Shown here: in pieces, positions 23,104-32,497 of the stretch
Numbering within the stretch: position 1 is the first letter of the stretch
Layout: the number at the start of each line of letters is the position of its first letter
Assembly (NCBI RefSeq): GCF_037782385.1
Contig: NZ_JBBEXD010000003.1
Span: 124,001 to 188,000 of the forward strand
DNA length: 64,000 nt
Reading direction: 5' to 3'
Source: Ascidiimonas meishanensis
GTDB lineage: Bacteria; Bacteroidota; Bacteroidia; Flavobacteriales; Flavobacteriaceae
Program-made: the position numbers and the translations under genes
The notes under the pieces: model-generated
What the model was told of the DNA's origin: nothing
What the model saw: only the letters and a program-made list of their open reading frames with translations
Databases searched by the model: none

Positions 23104-25506
23104 ATGAAAAGGACTATACTGCTATTGTTATTACTGGTTAATAGTATAAGTTATGGGCAAATTATTAGAATACTGGACAGAGAAACTTCTGAACCTCTGG
23201 GGAATGTTGCAGTTTATAATCAGATTAAAACCAAAACATTAATTTCGGGAATTGACGGTACTGTTGATATTTCAATATTTAATGAAAATGAACGTATTTA
23301 TTTCAGATTATATGGTTATGCCAATGAGTATATCTCCAAAAAAGTAGCCTCTCAGAAAAAAAATATATATCTCCATTCCAAATCTGAGGTGTTAGACGAG
23401 ATTGTTGTTTCTATATCAAAATGGCAACAGCAGAAAAGAGATATTCCTCAAAAAATTTCAACAATTAGATCGGAGAGTGTCACTTTTGCCAATCCTCAAA
23501 CTGCTGCCGATTTTCTCCAAAATAGCGGGCAGGTTTTTGTCCAGAAGAGTCAACTGGGCGGGGGAAGCCCTATAATAAGAGGTTTCTCAACCAATAGATT
23601 ATTGTTAACAGTAGACGGTGTTCGTATGAATACTGCGATTTTTAGAGGAGGAAATTTACAAAATGTAATTTCTATAGATCCTTTTGTTATAGATAGAACC
23701 GAAGTAATCTTTGGAGCAGGTTCTGTAATTTACGGGAGTGATGCGGTGGGTGGTGTCATGAATTTTTATACCAAGGCGCCCTCATTGAGTTTGTATGAAG
23801 ACGCAGAGTGGCGTGGTGCTGCTGTAAGTCGCTATTCTACTGCCAACAATGAAAAGACAATTCATGCAGACATTAAATATGCTGCAAAAAAATGGGGTCT
23901 TTTGAGCAGTGTTAGCTTTTCAGATTTTGAAGATTTAAGAATGGGAAGTCATGGCCCAAAAGAATATTTAAGAGAAAGTTTTGTGAAGCGAGAGAATGGT
24001 GAAGATATTATTGTTGAAAATGAGAACCCTAAAGTTCAAGTGCCTACTGGATATAGTCAAATAAACTTTATGCAAAAAGTAGTTTTTGAACCTAATGATA
24101 CTTGGAAGTACGATTTAGGATTTTATTATTCTACAACTTCAGATTATGCTAGATATGATAGGCTACTGAGAACACGAGACGACAATCCAAGGTCTGCGGA
24201 ATGGTTTTATGGCCCACAACGATGGTTAATGGCTAATTTTCAGATTAATAAAAAGGGTAATGGCAAATGGTATGATAGATTAAGAGCAACTGTTGCCTAT
24301 CAACATTTTGAAGAAAGTAGAAATAATCGAGATTTTCAATCTATTGTTAAGAATTCAACAGAAGAAAAAGTAGATGCATACTCCTTTAACTTGGATATGG
24401 AGAAAAAAATGAGTGAAAAGTTTAGTATCTATTATGGATTAGAGTATATTTTTAATGCCGTTGACTCTGAGGGTAGCACTCTAGACATAGACACAAGAGA
24501 AAAAAATGATGCCGCTTCAAGATATCCTGACGGCTCTACTTGGCAATCCATAGCTTCTTATATTAATATGGAGTATAAACCAAACACTAAAGTTTCATTT
24601 TTAGCAGGTCTTAGGTATAATCATATCTTGCTGGATGCAAATTTTAATAATCGTTTTTTTGACTTCCCTTTTAGTAATACAAGTTTAAGTTCAGGTGCAG
24701 TAACCGGTAGTTTGGGACTTAGTTGGTTGCCTGTAGAAAGCTGGCAAATTACTTTGAATGGTACTACTGCTTTTAGAGCACCCAACATAGATGATATTGG
24801 CAAAATATTTGACTCAGAACCTGGCTCAGTGGTAGTGCCTAATCCAGATTTAAATCCAGAATATGCGTATAATGCAGAATTTGGTATTAGGAAAAATGTA
24901 AATGATAAAGTATCACTTAGTTTTTCAACTTTTTTTACCTTTTTGGATAATGCCTTAGTGCGAAGAGATTTTCTGTTGAATGGAGAAAGTGTTATTGACT
25001 TTCAAGGAGAAGCTAGTAACGTTCAGGCTGTTCAAAATGCAGCAAAGGCAAAAGCATACGGATTTGAGTTTGGCTTAGATGCTTTTTTAAGTGATAGACT
25101 ATCTTTTAATTCAAACCTCACTATCACTAATGGAGAAGAAGAAATAGACAATGGCGAGACTGCTCCTTTAAGACATGCACCACCATTATTTGCCGATATG
25201 CATTTTATTTGGACCAACAATACCGTAAAGTTTGATTTTTTTGCGAACTATAATGGAGAAACTGATTTTGAAGATTTAGCACCTTCAGAGCAAAACAAAC
25301 CATTTATTTATGCGGTTGATAAGAATGGTAACCCTTACTCACCTTCTTGGTATACCCTTAATTTTAGGTCTCAGTATAAAATTTCTAAGCATTTAGAAAC
25401 TAATATTTCTTTAGAAAACATTACAGATCAACGATTTCGTTCATATTCCTCAGGTATAACTGCTCCTGGAAGAAATTTTATTGTAGGAGTTCGATATTTA
25501 TTTTAA
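23104..25506 (+). CDS. TonB-dependent receptor, haem-receptor-like
   Basis: The 800-residue outer-membrane receptor has a signal peptide (MKRTILLLLLLVNSISYGQ). Next come a short CarboxypepD_reg-like domain, a plug starting near residue 100 with SPIIRGFSTNRLLLTVDGVR, and a barrel ending GVRYLF. FRAP (residues 557-560) and NPDL (580-583) form the pair characteristic of haem/haemoglobin receptors. No histidine lies between them, so haem binding is not certain. The start at 23104 follows the recO stop; an earlier frame at 23083 overlaps recO and would precede the signal peptide. No TonB, haem lyase or HmuY-like gene adjoins it. Confidence 0.9.
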   Translation: MKRTILLLLLLVNSISYGQIIRILDRETSEPLGNVAVYNQIKTKTLISGIDGTVDISIFNENERIYFRLYGYANEYISKKVASQKKNIYLHSKSEVLDEIVVSISKWQQQKRDIPQKISTIRSESVTFANPQTAADFLQNSGQVFVQKSQLGGGSPIIRGFSTNRLLLTVDGVRMNTAIFRGGNLQNVISIDPFVIDRTEVIFGAGSVIYGSDAVGGVMNFYTKAPSLSLYEDAEWRGAAVSRYSTANNEKTIHADIKYAAKKWGLLSSVSFSDFEDLRMGSHGPKEYLRESFVKRENGEDIIVENENPKVQVPTGYSQINFMQKVVFEPNDTWKYDLGFYYSTTSDYARYDRLLRTRDDNPRSAEWFYGPQRWLMANFQINKKGNGKWYDRLRATVAYQHFEESRNNRDFQSIVKNSTEEKVDAYSFNLDMEKKMSEKFSIYYGLEYIFNAVDSEGSTLDIDTREKNDAASRYPDGSTWQSIASYINMEYKPNTKVSFLAGLRYNHILLDANFNNRFFDFPFSNTSLSSGAVTGSLGLSWLPVESWQITLNGTTAFRAPNIDDIGKIFDSEPGSVVVPNPDLNPEYAYNAEFGIRKNVNDKVSLSFSTFFTFLDNALVRRDFLLNGESVIDFQGEASNVQAVQNAAKAKAYGFEFGLDAFLSDRLSFNSNLTITNGEEEIDNGETAPLRHAPPLFADMHFIWTNNTVKFDFFANYNGETDFEDLAPSEQNKPFIYAVDKNGNPYSPSWYTLNFRSQYKISKHLETNISLENITDQRFRSYSSGITAPGRNFIVGVRYLF

Positions 25507-25586
25507 AATCTTTTTACACTTATAATCTTGATTTCTTTCAAGATGAATTTTGAATCTATTCACCAATTCAATTCATTGAAATTTAG

Positions 25587-25594
25587 TAGTTTTG
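25587..25594 (+). promoter_or_regulatory. Promoter -7 box for ileS
   Basis: TAGTTTTG matches TAnnTTTG and is followed by CAAAC. It lies 33 bp before the ileS ATG, and no good -33 TTG is seen. Confidence 0.45.
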
Positions 25595-25626
25595 CAAACT
25601 TAATTTAGCGTTGTAATTAGCATACT

Positions 25627-28600
25627 ATGAGGTTTGCAGAATATAAAGAACTTGAACTACCCAAGATTGCAGAAGAAATACTCAATTACTGGGAAGAGAA
25701 TGAAATTTTTGAAAAAAGTATAACAGGTAGGGAAGGTAACCAACCTTTTGTCTTTTTTGAAGGACCTCCTTCTGCAAATGGATTACCTGGTATTCATCAT
25801 GTAATGGCCAGAGCAATTAAAGATATATTTTGTAGGTATAAAACTCAAAAAGGTTTTCAGGTAAAAAGAAAAGCAGGCTGGGATACCCATGGATTGCCAA
25901 TAGAATTAGGCGTAGAGAAAGAATTGGGAATTACCAAAGAAGATATTGGAAAAAAAATAACCGTAGAAGAGTATAATCAAGCGTGTAAAACGGCGGTAAT
26001 GCGGTATACCGATATCTGGAATGATATGACACGTAAGATTGGATATTGGGTAGATATGGAAGATCCGTATATTACCTATAAGCCAAAGTACATGGAGACC
26101 GTTTGGTGGTTGTTAAAGCAAATTTATGATAAGGGACTGCTTTACAAGGGCTATACAATACAACCTTATTCTCCTAAAGCAGGTACTGGGCTAAGTTCTC
26201 ATGAACTTAATCAACCAGGAACTTATCAAGATGTGACAGATACTACGGTAACTGCTCAATTCAAAACACTGCCAGAAACTTTACCAGAAGTTCTTAAAGC
26301 ATATAAGGATATTTATGTGCTTGCCTGGACTACTACACCTTGGACATTACCTTCTAATACTGCATTAACAGTAGGCCCTAAAATAGATTATGTATTGGTT
26401 AAAACATTTAATCAATACACCTTTGAACCATCTCATTTAATACTAGCCAAAACACTAGTAGAGAAACAGTTTACGGGTAAATTTGAAAGGGTAGAAAATG
26501 AAGAAAGTTTTATCACTTTTTCTTCGGCTTCTAAGAAAATACCTTTTAAAATAATTGAAGAATTTAAAGGCAAAGACCTAGTAGGTATTAGATACGAACA
26601 ATTAATGCCTTATGTGCTGCCTTATAAAAATGCTGTTGATGCTTTTAGAGTAATTGGCGGCGATTTTGTGACTACTGAAGACGGTACAGGTATCGTACAT
26701 ACAGCGCCTACCTTTGGGGCAGATGACGCCAAGGTAGCAAAAGAAGCTATACCAGAAGTCCCACCAATGCTTATTTTAGATGAAAATGGCAATCCGGTTC
26801 CTTTGGTAGATCTTCAAGGGAAATTTCGCTCTGAATTAGGAGATTTAGCTGGTAAATATGTAAAAAATGAATATTATGCAGACAACAATGCACCAGAGCG
26901 TTCTGTAGATGTAGAAATAGCCATTAAACTTAAAGAAGAAAATAAAGCATTTAAGGTGGAGAAGTATCTTCACAGCTATCCTAACTGTTGGCGGACGGAT
27001 AAACCTATCTTATATTATCCTTTAGATTCATGGTTCATTAAGGCTACAGAGGTAAAAGATAGAATGTTTGAACTTAACGAAACAATCAATTGGAAACCTA
27101 AGGCTACGGGAGAAGGCCGATTTGGGAATTGGCTTGCCAATGCAAATGATTGGAATCTATCAAGATCTCGTTTTTGGGGAATACCCTTGCCTATATGGAG
27201 GACAGAGGATGGAACAGAAGAAATAATTATAGGTTCTTTGGAAGAATTAAAAATAGAAATGAAAAATGCAGTGAAAGCAGGATTCATGGAGGAAGATATT
27301 TTTATAGATTTCAAGGTTGGTGATATGAGTGAAGAGAACTATGATAAAATAGATCTTCATAAAAATATTGTAGACAAAATTACACTAGTTTCATCCAGCG
27401 GGCAACCTATGAAAAGAGAATCAGATTTAATTGATGTTTGGTTTGATTCTGGCTCTATGCCCTATGCACAATGGCATTATCCTTTTGAAAATAAGGACAA
27501 AATTGATTCAGGAGAAGCATTTCCAGCAGATTATATTGCAGAAGGTGTAGATCAAACCAGAGGGTGGTTCTATACCCTACACGCCATAGGCACTATGGTT
27601 TTTGATTCTGTTGCTTATAAAAATGTGGTTTCAAATGGTCTTGTATTAGATAAGAATGGACAAAAGATGTCTAAAAGACTAGGGAACGCAGTAGATCCTT
27701 TTGAAGTGCTTCAAAAATACGGGCCTGATGCAACCAGATGGTATATGATAAGTAATGCCAACCCATGGGATAATCTGAAATTTAATGAAGAGGGTATTGC
27801 AGAAGTAAGAAGAAAGTTTTTTGGAACCCTCTACAATACGTATTCTTTCTTTAGTTTGTATGCTAATTTAGACAGATTTGACTATGCAGAGAATGATATA
27901 CCAATCAATGAACGTCCAGAAATTGACCGTTGGATATTATCTGAATTAAATACCCTTATAAAAAATGTTGATTTGGCTTTTGCCGATTATGAGCCTACGA
28001 AAGCAACCAGAGCAATTTCAGAATTTGTACAGGAAAACTTGAGTAATTGGTTTGTGAGATTGAGTAGAAGAAGATTCTGGAAACCTATTAATCTTGACGA
28101 TACTTTAAATTCAGAATCTGAAAAAGATAAGATTTCTGCATATCAGACGTTATATACGTGTCTTTTTACTGTAGCAAAATTAGGAGCACCTGTAGCCCCT
28201 TTTTATATGGATCGTCTTTATAAAGACTTAACAAAAGCAACGCAAAAAGAAAGTTTTGAAAGTGTACACTTGGCTAAATTCCCTGTATGTGATGAAGCAA
28301 TTATAGACAAGTCTTTAGAACATAAAATGCAAAAGGCACAAACCATATGTTCATTGGTTCTTTCGTTGCGAAGAAAAGAAAAAATACGAGTAAGGCAGCC
28401 ATTAAAACGCATCATGATACCAGTATTGAATGAGGGAGAAAGACAGGAGATTTTGGCAGTCTCAGACCTAATCAAAGCTGAGGTAAATGTAAAAGAAATA
28501 GAATTACTAGACGATGCTTCTGGTATTCTTGTAAAGAAAATAAAGCCTAATTTTAAGGTTTTAGGGCCTAAATTTGGAAAAGATATGGGATTAATTTCAA

Positions 28601-29052
28601 AGGCTATACAGCAATTGGAAGCGTCTGATATAAATAAAATAGAAGAAATGGGGAATTTAACCCTAGATATTAACGGAAAAAATATTAATTTAGGATTGGA
28701 TGAAGTAGAAATTTCATCACAAGACATTGAAGGATGGTTAGTAGCCAATTCAGGCACGCTTACTGTTGCGTTAGATGTTATCATGACCAATGATTTGAAA
28801 GAAGAGGGAATTGCCAGAGAACTGGTGAATAGAATTCAAAACCTTCGCAAGGATTCGGGTTTCTTGGTAACAGATAAAATAAACGTGAGGCTTCAAAAAG
28901 ACGGGTTAATAGATACAGCTGTAAAAAATAACTTAGCGTATATTAAGACAGAGACATTAACATCAGAACTCGTACTAGAAGATCACATGGCTAATGGACA
29001 GGAGATCGTGTTTGACGACGTAAAAACTAAATTGTATATTCAAAAACAATAA
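25627..29052 (+). CDS. ileS: Isoleucine-tRNA ligase, type 2, with altered HIGH motif
   Basis: The 1141-residue class I synthetase charges tRNA-Ile. The length and domain make-up fit the type 2 (eukaryote-like) IleRS, a group known to be weakly sensitive to mupirocin. The first signature, normally HIGH, reads GIHH at residues 55-58 (FFEGPPSANGLPGIHHV), with the first and third positions exchanged. The second is GQKMSKRLGN (K680-R684). The editing domain contains LAWTTTPWTLPSNTAL near residue 237. A C-terminal anticodon-binding region runs to the end. It has its own promoter, and the DksA-like gene follows 4 bp downstream, probably on the same transcript. Confidence 0.96.
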   Translation: MRFAEYKELELPKIAEEILNYWEENEIFEKSITGREGNQPFVFFEGPPSANGLPGIHHVMARAIKDIFCRYKTQKGFQVKRKAGWDTHGLPIELGVEKELGITKEDIGKKITVEEYNQACKTAVMRYTDIWNDMTRKIGYWVDMEDPYITYKPKYMETVWWLLKQIYDKGLLYKGYTIQPYSPKAGTGLSSHELNQPGTYQDVTDTTVTAQFKTLPETLPEVLKAYKDIYVLAWTTTPWTLPSNTALTVGPKIDYVLVKTFNQYTFEPSHLILAKTLVEKQFTGKFERVENEESFITFSSASKKIPFKIIEEFKGKDLVGIRYEQLMPYVLPYKNAVDAFRVIGGDFVTTEDGTGIVHTAPTFGADDAKVAKEAIPEVPPMLILDENGNPVPLVDLQGKFRSELGDLAGKYVKNEYYADNNAPERSVDVEIAIKLKEENKAFKVEKYLHSYPNCWRTDKPILYYPLDSWFIKATEVKDRMFELNETINWKPKATGEGRFGNWLANANDWNLSRSRFWGIPLPIWRTEDGTEEIIIGSLEELKIEMKNAVKAGFMEEDIFIDFKVGDMSEENYDKIDLHKNIVDKITLVSSSGQPMKRESDLIDVWFDSGSMPYAQWHYPFENKDKIDSGEAFPADYIAEGVDQTRGWFYTLHAIGTMVFDSVAYKNVVSNGLVLDKNGQKMSKRLGNAVDPFEVLQKYGPDATRWYMISNANPWDNLKFNEEGIAEVRRKFFGTLYNTYSFFSLYANLDRFDYAENDIPINERPEIDRWILSELNTLIKNVDLAFADYEPTKATRAISEFVQENLSNWFVRLSRRRFWKPINLDDTLNSESEKDKISAYQTLYTCLFTVAKLGAPVAPFYMDRLYKDLTKATQKESFESVHLAKFPVCDEAIIDKSLEHKMQKAQTICSLVLSLRRKEKIRVRQPLKRIMIPVLNEGERQEILAVSDLIKAEVNVKEIELLDDASGILVKKIKPNFKVLGPKFGKDMGLISKAIQQLEASDINKIEEMGNLTLDINGKNINLGLDEVEISSQDIEGWLVANSGTLTVALDVIMTNDLKEEGIARELVNRIQNLRKDSGFLVTDKINVRLQKDGLIDTAVKNNLAYIKTETLTSELVLEDHMANGQEIVFDDVKTKLYIQKQ

Positions 29053-29056
29053 AATT

Positions 29057-29437
29057 ATGAGTTCAGATATTAAAATAAGGTATTCAGACAAAGACCTGGA
29101 GGAGTTTAGAGTTTTAATTGAAGCTAAAATTGAAAAGGCAAAACAAGATTTGCAGCTCTTGAAAAGCGCCTATATGAATGATGGAAATAACGGTACAGAT
29201 GATACCTCTCCAACATTTAAAGCTTTTGAGGAGGGCTCACTCACTATGAGTAAAGAGGCAAATACTGCATTGGCTATAAGGCAGGAAAAATTTATTAGAG
29301 ACCTTAAAAATGCCGTTGCAAGAATTGAGAATAAAACATATGGTATTTGTCGTGTAACAGGTAAGCTTATTAATAAAGAGCGATTAAAGCTTGTTCCACA
29401 TGCTACTCTTAGTATTGAGGCAAAAAATATGCAGTAG
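29057..29437 (+). CDS. TraR/DksA family protein without a complete zinc finger
   Basis: The 126-residue protein has the DksA coiled-coil segment (residues about 10-100) and the family's ending YGICRVTGKLINKERLKLVPHATLSI. Only one cysteine of the four that bind zinc in Escherichia coli DksA is present. The other positions are Thr, Val/Pro or His, so it is presumably zinc-independent like other short DksA-type proteins. It would bind RNA polymerase through the secondary channel. It starts 4 bp after ileS, and a terminator follows. Its regulatory role is inferred. Confidence 0.88.
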   Translation: MSSDIKIRYSDKDLEEFRVLIEAKIEKAKQDLQLLKSAYMNDGNNGTDDTSPTFKAFEEGSLTMSKEANTALAIRQEKFIRDLKNAVARIENKTYGICRVTGKLINKERLKLVPHATLSIEAKNMQ

Positions 29438-29457
29438 CACCCATTGCAAAATAGACC

Positions 29458-29487
29458 AAAAACATCCTTAGTGAGGGTGTTTTTTTG
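29458..29487 (+). terminator. Intrinsic terminator after the ileS-DksA unit
   Basis: AAAAACATCCT (29458-29468) pairs with AGGGTGTTTTT (29474-29484), with one G-T pair, around TAGTG, followed by more T. It lies about 20 bp after the DksA-like stop. Confidence 0.8.
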
Positions 29488-29550
29488 TTTAGTAGATAGG
29501 TTCGTAACGTCCAGTATTAGATATTTAGTTCTCGAATAAGATAATATTCT

Positions 29551-29558
29551 TATTTTTG
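29551..29558 (+). promoter_or_regulatory. Promoter -7 box for lspA
   Basis: TATTTTTG matches TAnnTTTG and lies 42 bp before the lspA start. A terminator separates it from the gene before, so lspA needs a promoter here. Confidence 0.45.
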
Positions 29559-29599
29559 GCCTTCGCTTAAACCAGAAAAGCGATTATAATGAATAAAAT

Positions 29600-30229
29600 A
29601 TGTCTTTAAAAAAAGCAGCGCTAATTATTTTTTTGGTTTTATTAGTAGATCAAATTGTTAAGATTTATATTAAAACCAATTTTGTGTATGGTAGTAACGG
29701 GATGATAGATGTAACAGGATGGTTCAAATTGTTGTTGATTGAAAATGAGGGAGCAGCCTGGGGAACTAGATTGAGTGATATTTTCCCCATTTCCAATAGT
29801 TCTGGTAAGTTAATCCTAACTATTTTTAGGCTGTTTGCAATTGGAGGAATAGGTTATTGGTTGTATACTACGGTTCAAAAAAAGAATCCTAAAATTCTAG
29901 TTGTTTCTATTTCCCTTATTTTTGCTGGTGCTTTAGGTAATATCATTGACTCTGTTTTTTACGGAGTAATTTTTAGTGAAAGCACTTACAATCAAGTAGC
30001 TACTATATTCGCAGATAAAACATATGGAAATCTGTTTCATGGAAAAGTGGTAGATATGCTTTACTTTCCAATGATAGATACTATTTGGCCAGATTGGATG
30101 CCTATTTTGGGAGGTCAAAAATTTCGTTTTTTTGAACCTGTATTCAATATTGCAGACACTGCAATAAGTACAGGAGTTGGAATTTTACTCGTTTTTAATA
30201 AAAAGGCTTTTCCAAAAAAAGAAGATTAA
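29600..30229 (+). CDS. lspA: Lipoprotein signal peptidase (signal peptidase II)
   Basis: The 209-residue inner-membrane aspartic protease removes signal peptides from prolipoproteins. It has four predicted membrane helices. The two catalytic aspartates are in VVDMLYFP and FNIADTAIS. It is longer than the roughly 160 residues of proteobacterial LspA because of an insertion after about residue 115, a known feature of Bacteroidetes LspA. It directly abuts the convergent response-regulator gene. Several lipoproteins in this window depend on its activity. Confidence 0.95.
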   Translation: MSLKKAALIIFLVLLVDQIVKIYIKTNFVYGSNGMIDVTGWFKLLLIENEGAAWGTRLSDIFPISNSSGKLILTIFRLFAIGGIGYWLYTTVQKKNPKILVVSISLIFAGALGNIIDSVFYGVIFSESTYNQVATIFADKTYGNLFHGKVVDMLYFPMIDTIWPDWMPILGGQKFRFFEPVFNIADTAISTGVGILLVFNKKAFPKKED

Positions 30230-30652
30230 TCAATTTGGAATTTTTCTAAATAAAACCTCCAAATCCTTGGGTTTTACCGGTTTTATGATGTAACCAGAAA
30301 TAGACTCTAATTCATTGGCTTTTTCTATATCTTTCGGGTTAATAGAAGAGCTCACAATGTATAATGTGATACTCTTTTTTAGGGGTTTTCTAAATTGAAC
30401 AAAATGTTCTAAAAATTGCCATCCGTCCATAATAGGCATATTGATGTCTAGAAAAATAATATTAGGAATCTTTTCTGAATCTTGATTTAAAAATGCTTTT
30501 TCAAAGTATTCTAAAGCCTCCTTGCCGTTTCCAAAGACAAGGAGTTCTTTGCTTAAATTTCTTGACTCAATGACTTTGCGAATAAGATTTACGTATATCT
30601 TATCGTCATCAATAATACAAGCAAGATCAATACATTCTTGTTCACTAATCAT
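30230..30652 (-). CDS. CheY-like response regulator, single domain
   Basis: The 140-residue protein is a lone receiver domain. The acidic pocket is IIDDD (residues 13-17), the phospho-acceptor is D69 in FLDINMPIMDGW, the switch serine lies in YIVSSS, and the conserved Lys is K124 in IIKPVKPK. There is no output domain. Its start ATG overlaps the TAA of the upstream gene by one base, implying translational coupling to the PAS protein. No histidine kinase is adjacent. Confidence 0.93.
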   Translation of the reverse strand: MISEQECIDLACIIDDDKIYVNLIRKVIESRNLSKELLVFGNGKEALEYFEKAFLNQDSEKIPNIIFLDINMPIMDGWQFLEHFVQFRKPLKKSITLYIVSSSINPKDIEKANELESISGYIIKPVKPKDLEVLFRKIPN

Positions 30653-31275
30653 TAGCCATTATTAAATAGTATATCAAAACAGATTCCTTTTTCTAACCTT
30701 ACTTTAAAGCTATAGGCTTCTGTAAAATAAAAAAGGGGAAATCTAATTGAGGATCTAAACTCCTTCAAGTTTTCTAGTAATATTCTAGCTCTCTTGTTCC
30801 AGTAAGTTTTGGTATGAATAAAGCTTGCAAACCAACCACCAGTTCTTATCATTTCTATTGCTTCTTGATAGAAGAAATTATTGTTATCATATTTTATCTG
30901 ACACTTATTTTTATCCATAAAATCAAAAAACCATGCACAATGGGTATTTGCCAAAATTATATCTCCTAGCAATCTTGGTGACTTACATGATAACAAATGA
31001 TATTCGTAATTATGCTTTCTTAGTTTTAATTCAATTTCCGAGTGTACTCTAGTATTTAGATAAGTATGAATGCTACTCAAGATTTCGTTCTGATGGCTCT
31101 TATGAATGAAACCATCAATTAGTTTCTCTAAAGTATCGTAAGGAAACGAATTATGAGACTCTTTAATTCTAAATAAACGTGATGCGCAGGTCCCAGAACC
31201 ATTTTCTTTTTCCTGAATCCAGAATTGCAGATTCAGCGCCACGAAAAGTCGCTGTATGCTAAGATTTTGGGACAT
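30652..31275 (-). CDS. Truncated PAS-domain protein coupled to a response regulator
   Basis: The 207-residue protein has no signal peptide or membrane segment. Residues 33-120 look like the second half of a PAS_3-type domain, with IHTYLNTRVHSEIELKLRK in the position of the usual ExRx strand. Residues about 135-207 look like the first half of another PAS domain, with IEMIRTGGWFAS and TKTYWNKRARILLENL. The protein stops inside that second domain at FDILFNNG. No HisKA or HATPase part remains. It is read with the response regulator, the stop and start overlapping by one base. It could be a functional partner or a remnant of a multi-PAS kinase. Confidence 0.62.
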   Translation of the reverse strand: MSQNLSIQRLFVALNLQFWIQEKENGSGTCASRLFRIKESHNSFPYDTLEKLIDGFIHKSHQNEILSSIHTYLNTRVHSEIELKLRKHNYEYHLLSCKSPRLLGDIILANTHCAWFFDFMDKNKCQIKYDNNNFFYQEAIEMIRTGGWFASFIHTKTYWNKRARILLENLKEFRSSIRFPLFYFTEAYSFKVRLEKGICFDILFNNG

Positions 31276-31466
31276 TATTAATTCGATTTCTTTTTTTGTA
31301 ATGAATAAAAATCTAATATAGAAAAATCTAAATTATATAAGCTTATTACTTCAAAAAATAAGCTAGGGTATCCAGAGAAGGCGTATTTGTTTTACGGTTA
31401 TACCATAAATAAATGAAGATAGATTGGTCATACTACGATTAATTCTCTTGAAATACTTGTTGATTT

Positions 31467-32030
31467 CTAAAATGAGTAGATTTTCTTTGGAGTTATGCAA
31501 TAATTAAGTTTTATATCGTATTCAGATACTTCGGTAAATTCTTCTTCTGGTTCAAAGAAAGAAAGCCCAATCTTCAGGGTGTTGGTAGAACATCTACTTA
31601 AAAATTTATCATAAAATCCTTTTCCATAACCTATTCTATTTCCTCTATTATCATAGGCTAGTAAGGGAATAAAAACTACTTCAATATCACTTTCTGGAAT
31701 TAAAATACCTTTTTCCGGTTCAGGTATTCCAAATTCTGATAATTTTAATTTGGTATTATCCGTAAGTAAAATATGCTGGAGGCTATGATGGTTAAAATCA
31801 CTTTTTGGAACTATCACCTCTTTGTCTTTTCCTTGAAGAATACTCAAAAGATAAGAAGTATCAACTTCTTTTTGCTGCGCTATGGGTAAAAATATATGAT
31901 AGTAAGTAAATTTCCAGATAGGTAATTGGAGTGATGTATTGGCAATTTGAATACTTAACGAAGCAATTACGTCAGGGTTTAAAGAGGCACGTAATTTTTT
32001 ATATTTATTTCTGAAATGGGATTTAACCAT
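31467..32030 (-). CDS. 5-formyltetrahydrofolate cyclo-ligase
   Basis: The 187-residue cytosolic enzyme converts 5-formyl-THF to 5,10-methenyl-THF with ATP. The N-terminal basic motif KSHFRNKYKKLR, the FIPLLAYDNRGNRIGYGKGFYDKFL core (residues about 133-157) and the length are typical. It is 2 bp downstream of the small membrane protein gene and opposite in direction to uvrC. The usual gene name in other bacteria is fau or ygfA. Confidence 0.93.
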   Translation of the reverse strand: MVKSHFRNKYKKLRASLNPDVIASLSIQIANTSLQLPIWKFTYYHIFLPIAQQKEVDTSYLLSILQGKDKEVIVPKSDFNHHSLQHILLTDNTKLKLSEFGIPEPEKGILIPESDIEVVFIPLLAYDNRGNRIGYGKGFYDKFLSRCSTNTLKIGLSFFEPEEEFTEVSEYDIKLNYCITPKKIYSF

Positions 32031-32032
32031 TT

Positions 32033-32248
32033 CTATTTGGCAGCAACAATTTCTGGATTCACAATGATGGTCTCCTTAATTAATTCATTATCAATTGAAG
32101 CATTTTTAAATGATAAGGTAGGAAGGGACTTTAATTTAGCATTATTAGAAGCTATTGTTGAAACAATAAATAAAACAAAATAAATTACTAAAGCGATAAT
32201 ATACATTTCCATACCTAATTTTTTTCGACGCTCTAATATAAAAATCAT
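32033..32248 (-). CDS. Small single-span membrane protein, function unknown
   Basis: This 71-residue protein has one hydrophobic helix (ALVIYFVLFIVSTIA, residues about 19-33) and a polar C-terminal tail. The ATG at 32248 gives a cytosolic basic stretch (RRKK); ATG codons at residues 13 and 15 are alternative starts that keep the helix. It is followed 2 bp later by the folate cyclo-ligase gene, which supports translation as an operon. No family was recognised. Confidence 0.6.
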   Translation of the reverse strand: MIFILERRKKLGMEMYIIALVIYFVLFIVSTIASNNAKLKSLPTLSFKNASIDNELIKETIIVNPEIVAAK

Positions 32249-32497
32249 TTTTTAAACAATCGATTAAAAGCTTGATAATTTCGACGAAATACACGATTGG
32301 TTAACAAATGTTTAAGAATTACGGTAGATTTCCCATACTATTTGTATAATAGTTAAGTTTTTAAGACTTTTTTATCCCCGTATTTAGTAACGGACTTATT
32401 TTTTTAGGAAATGATGGTTTGTATTTACTCTTTAATTGTTAAATATTTAAATTACAAAGTGTACATTTTTATCTTTACCTAACAATTAATAATTAAA

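Noticed and set aside
28218..28790. A 190-codon open frame on the minus strand inside ileS
   Set aside because: ileS has full synthetase motifs over this region; the opposite frame is compositional shadow.
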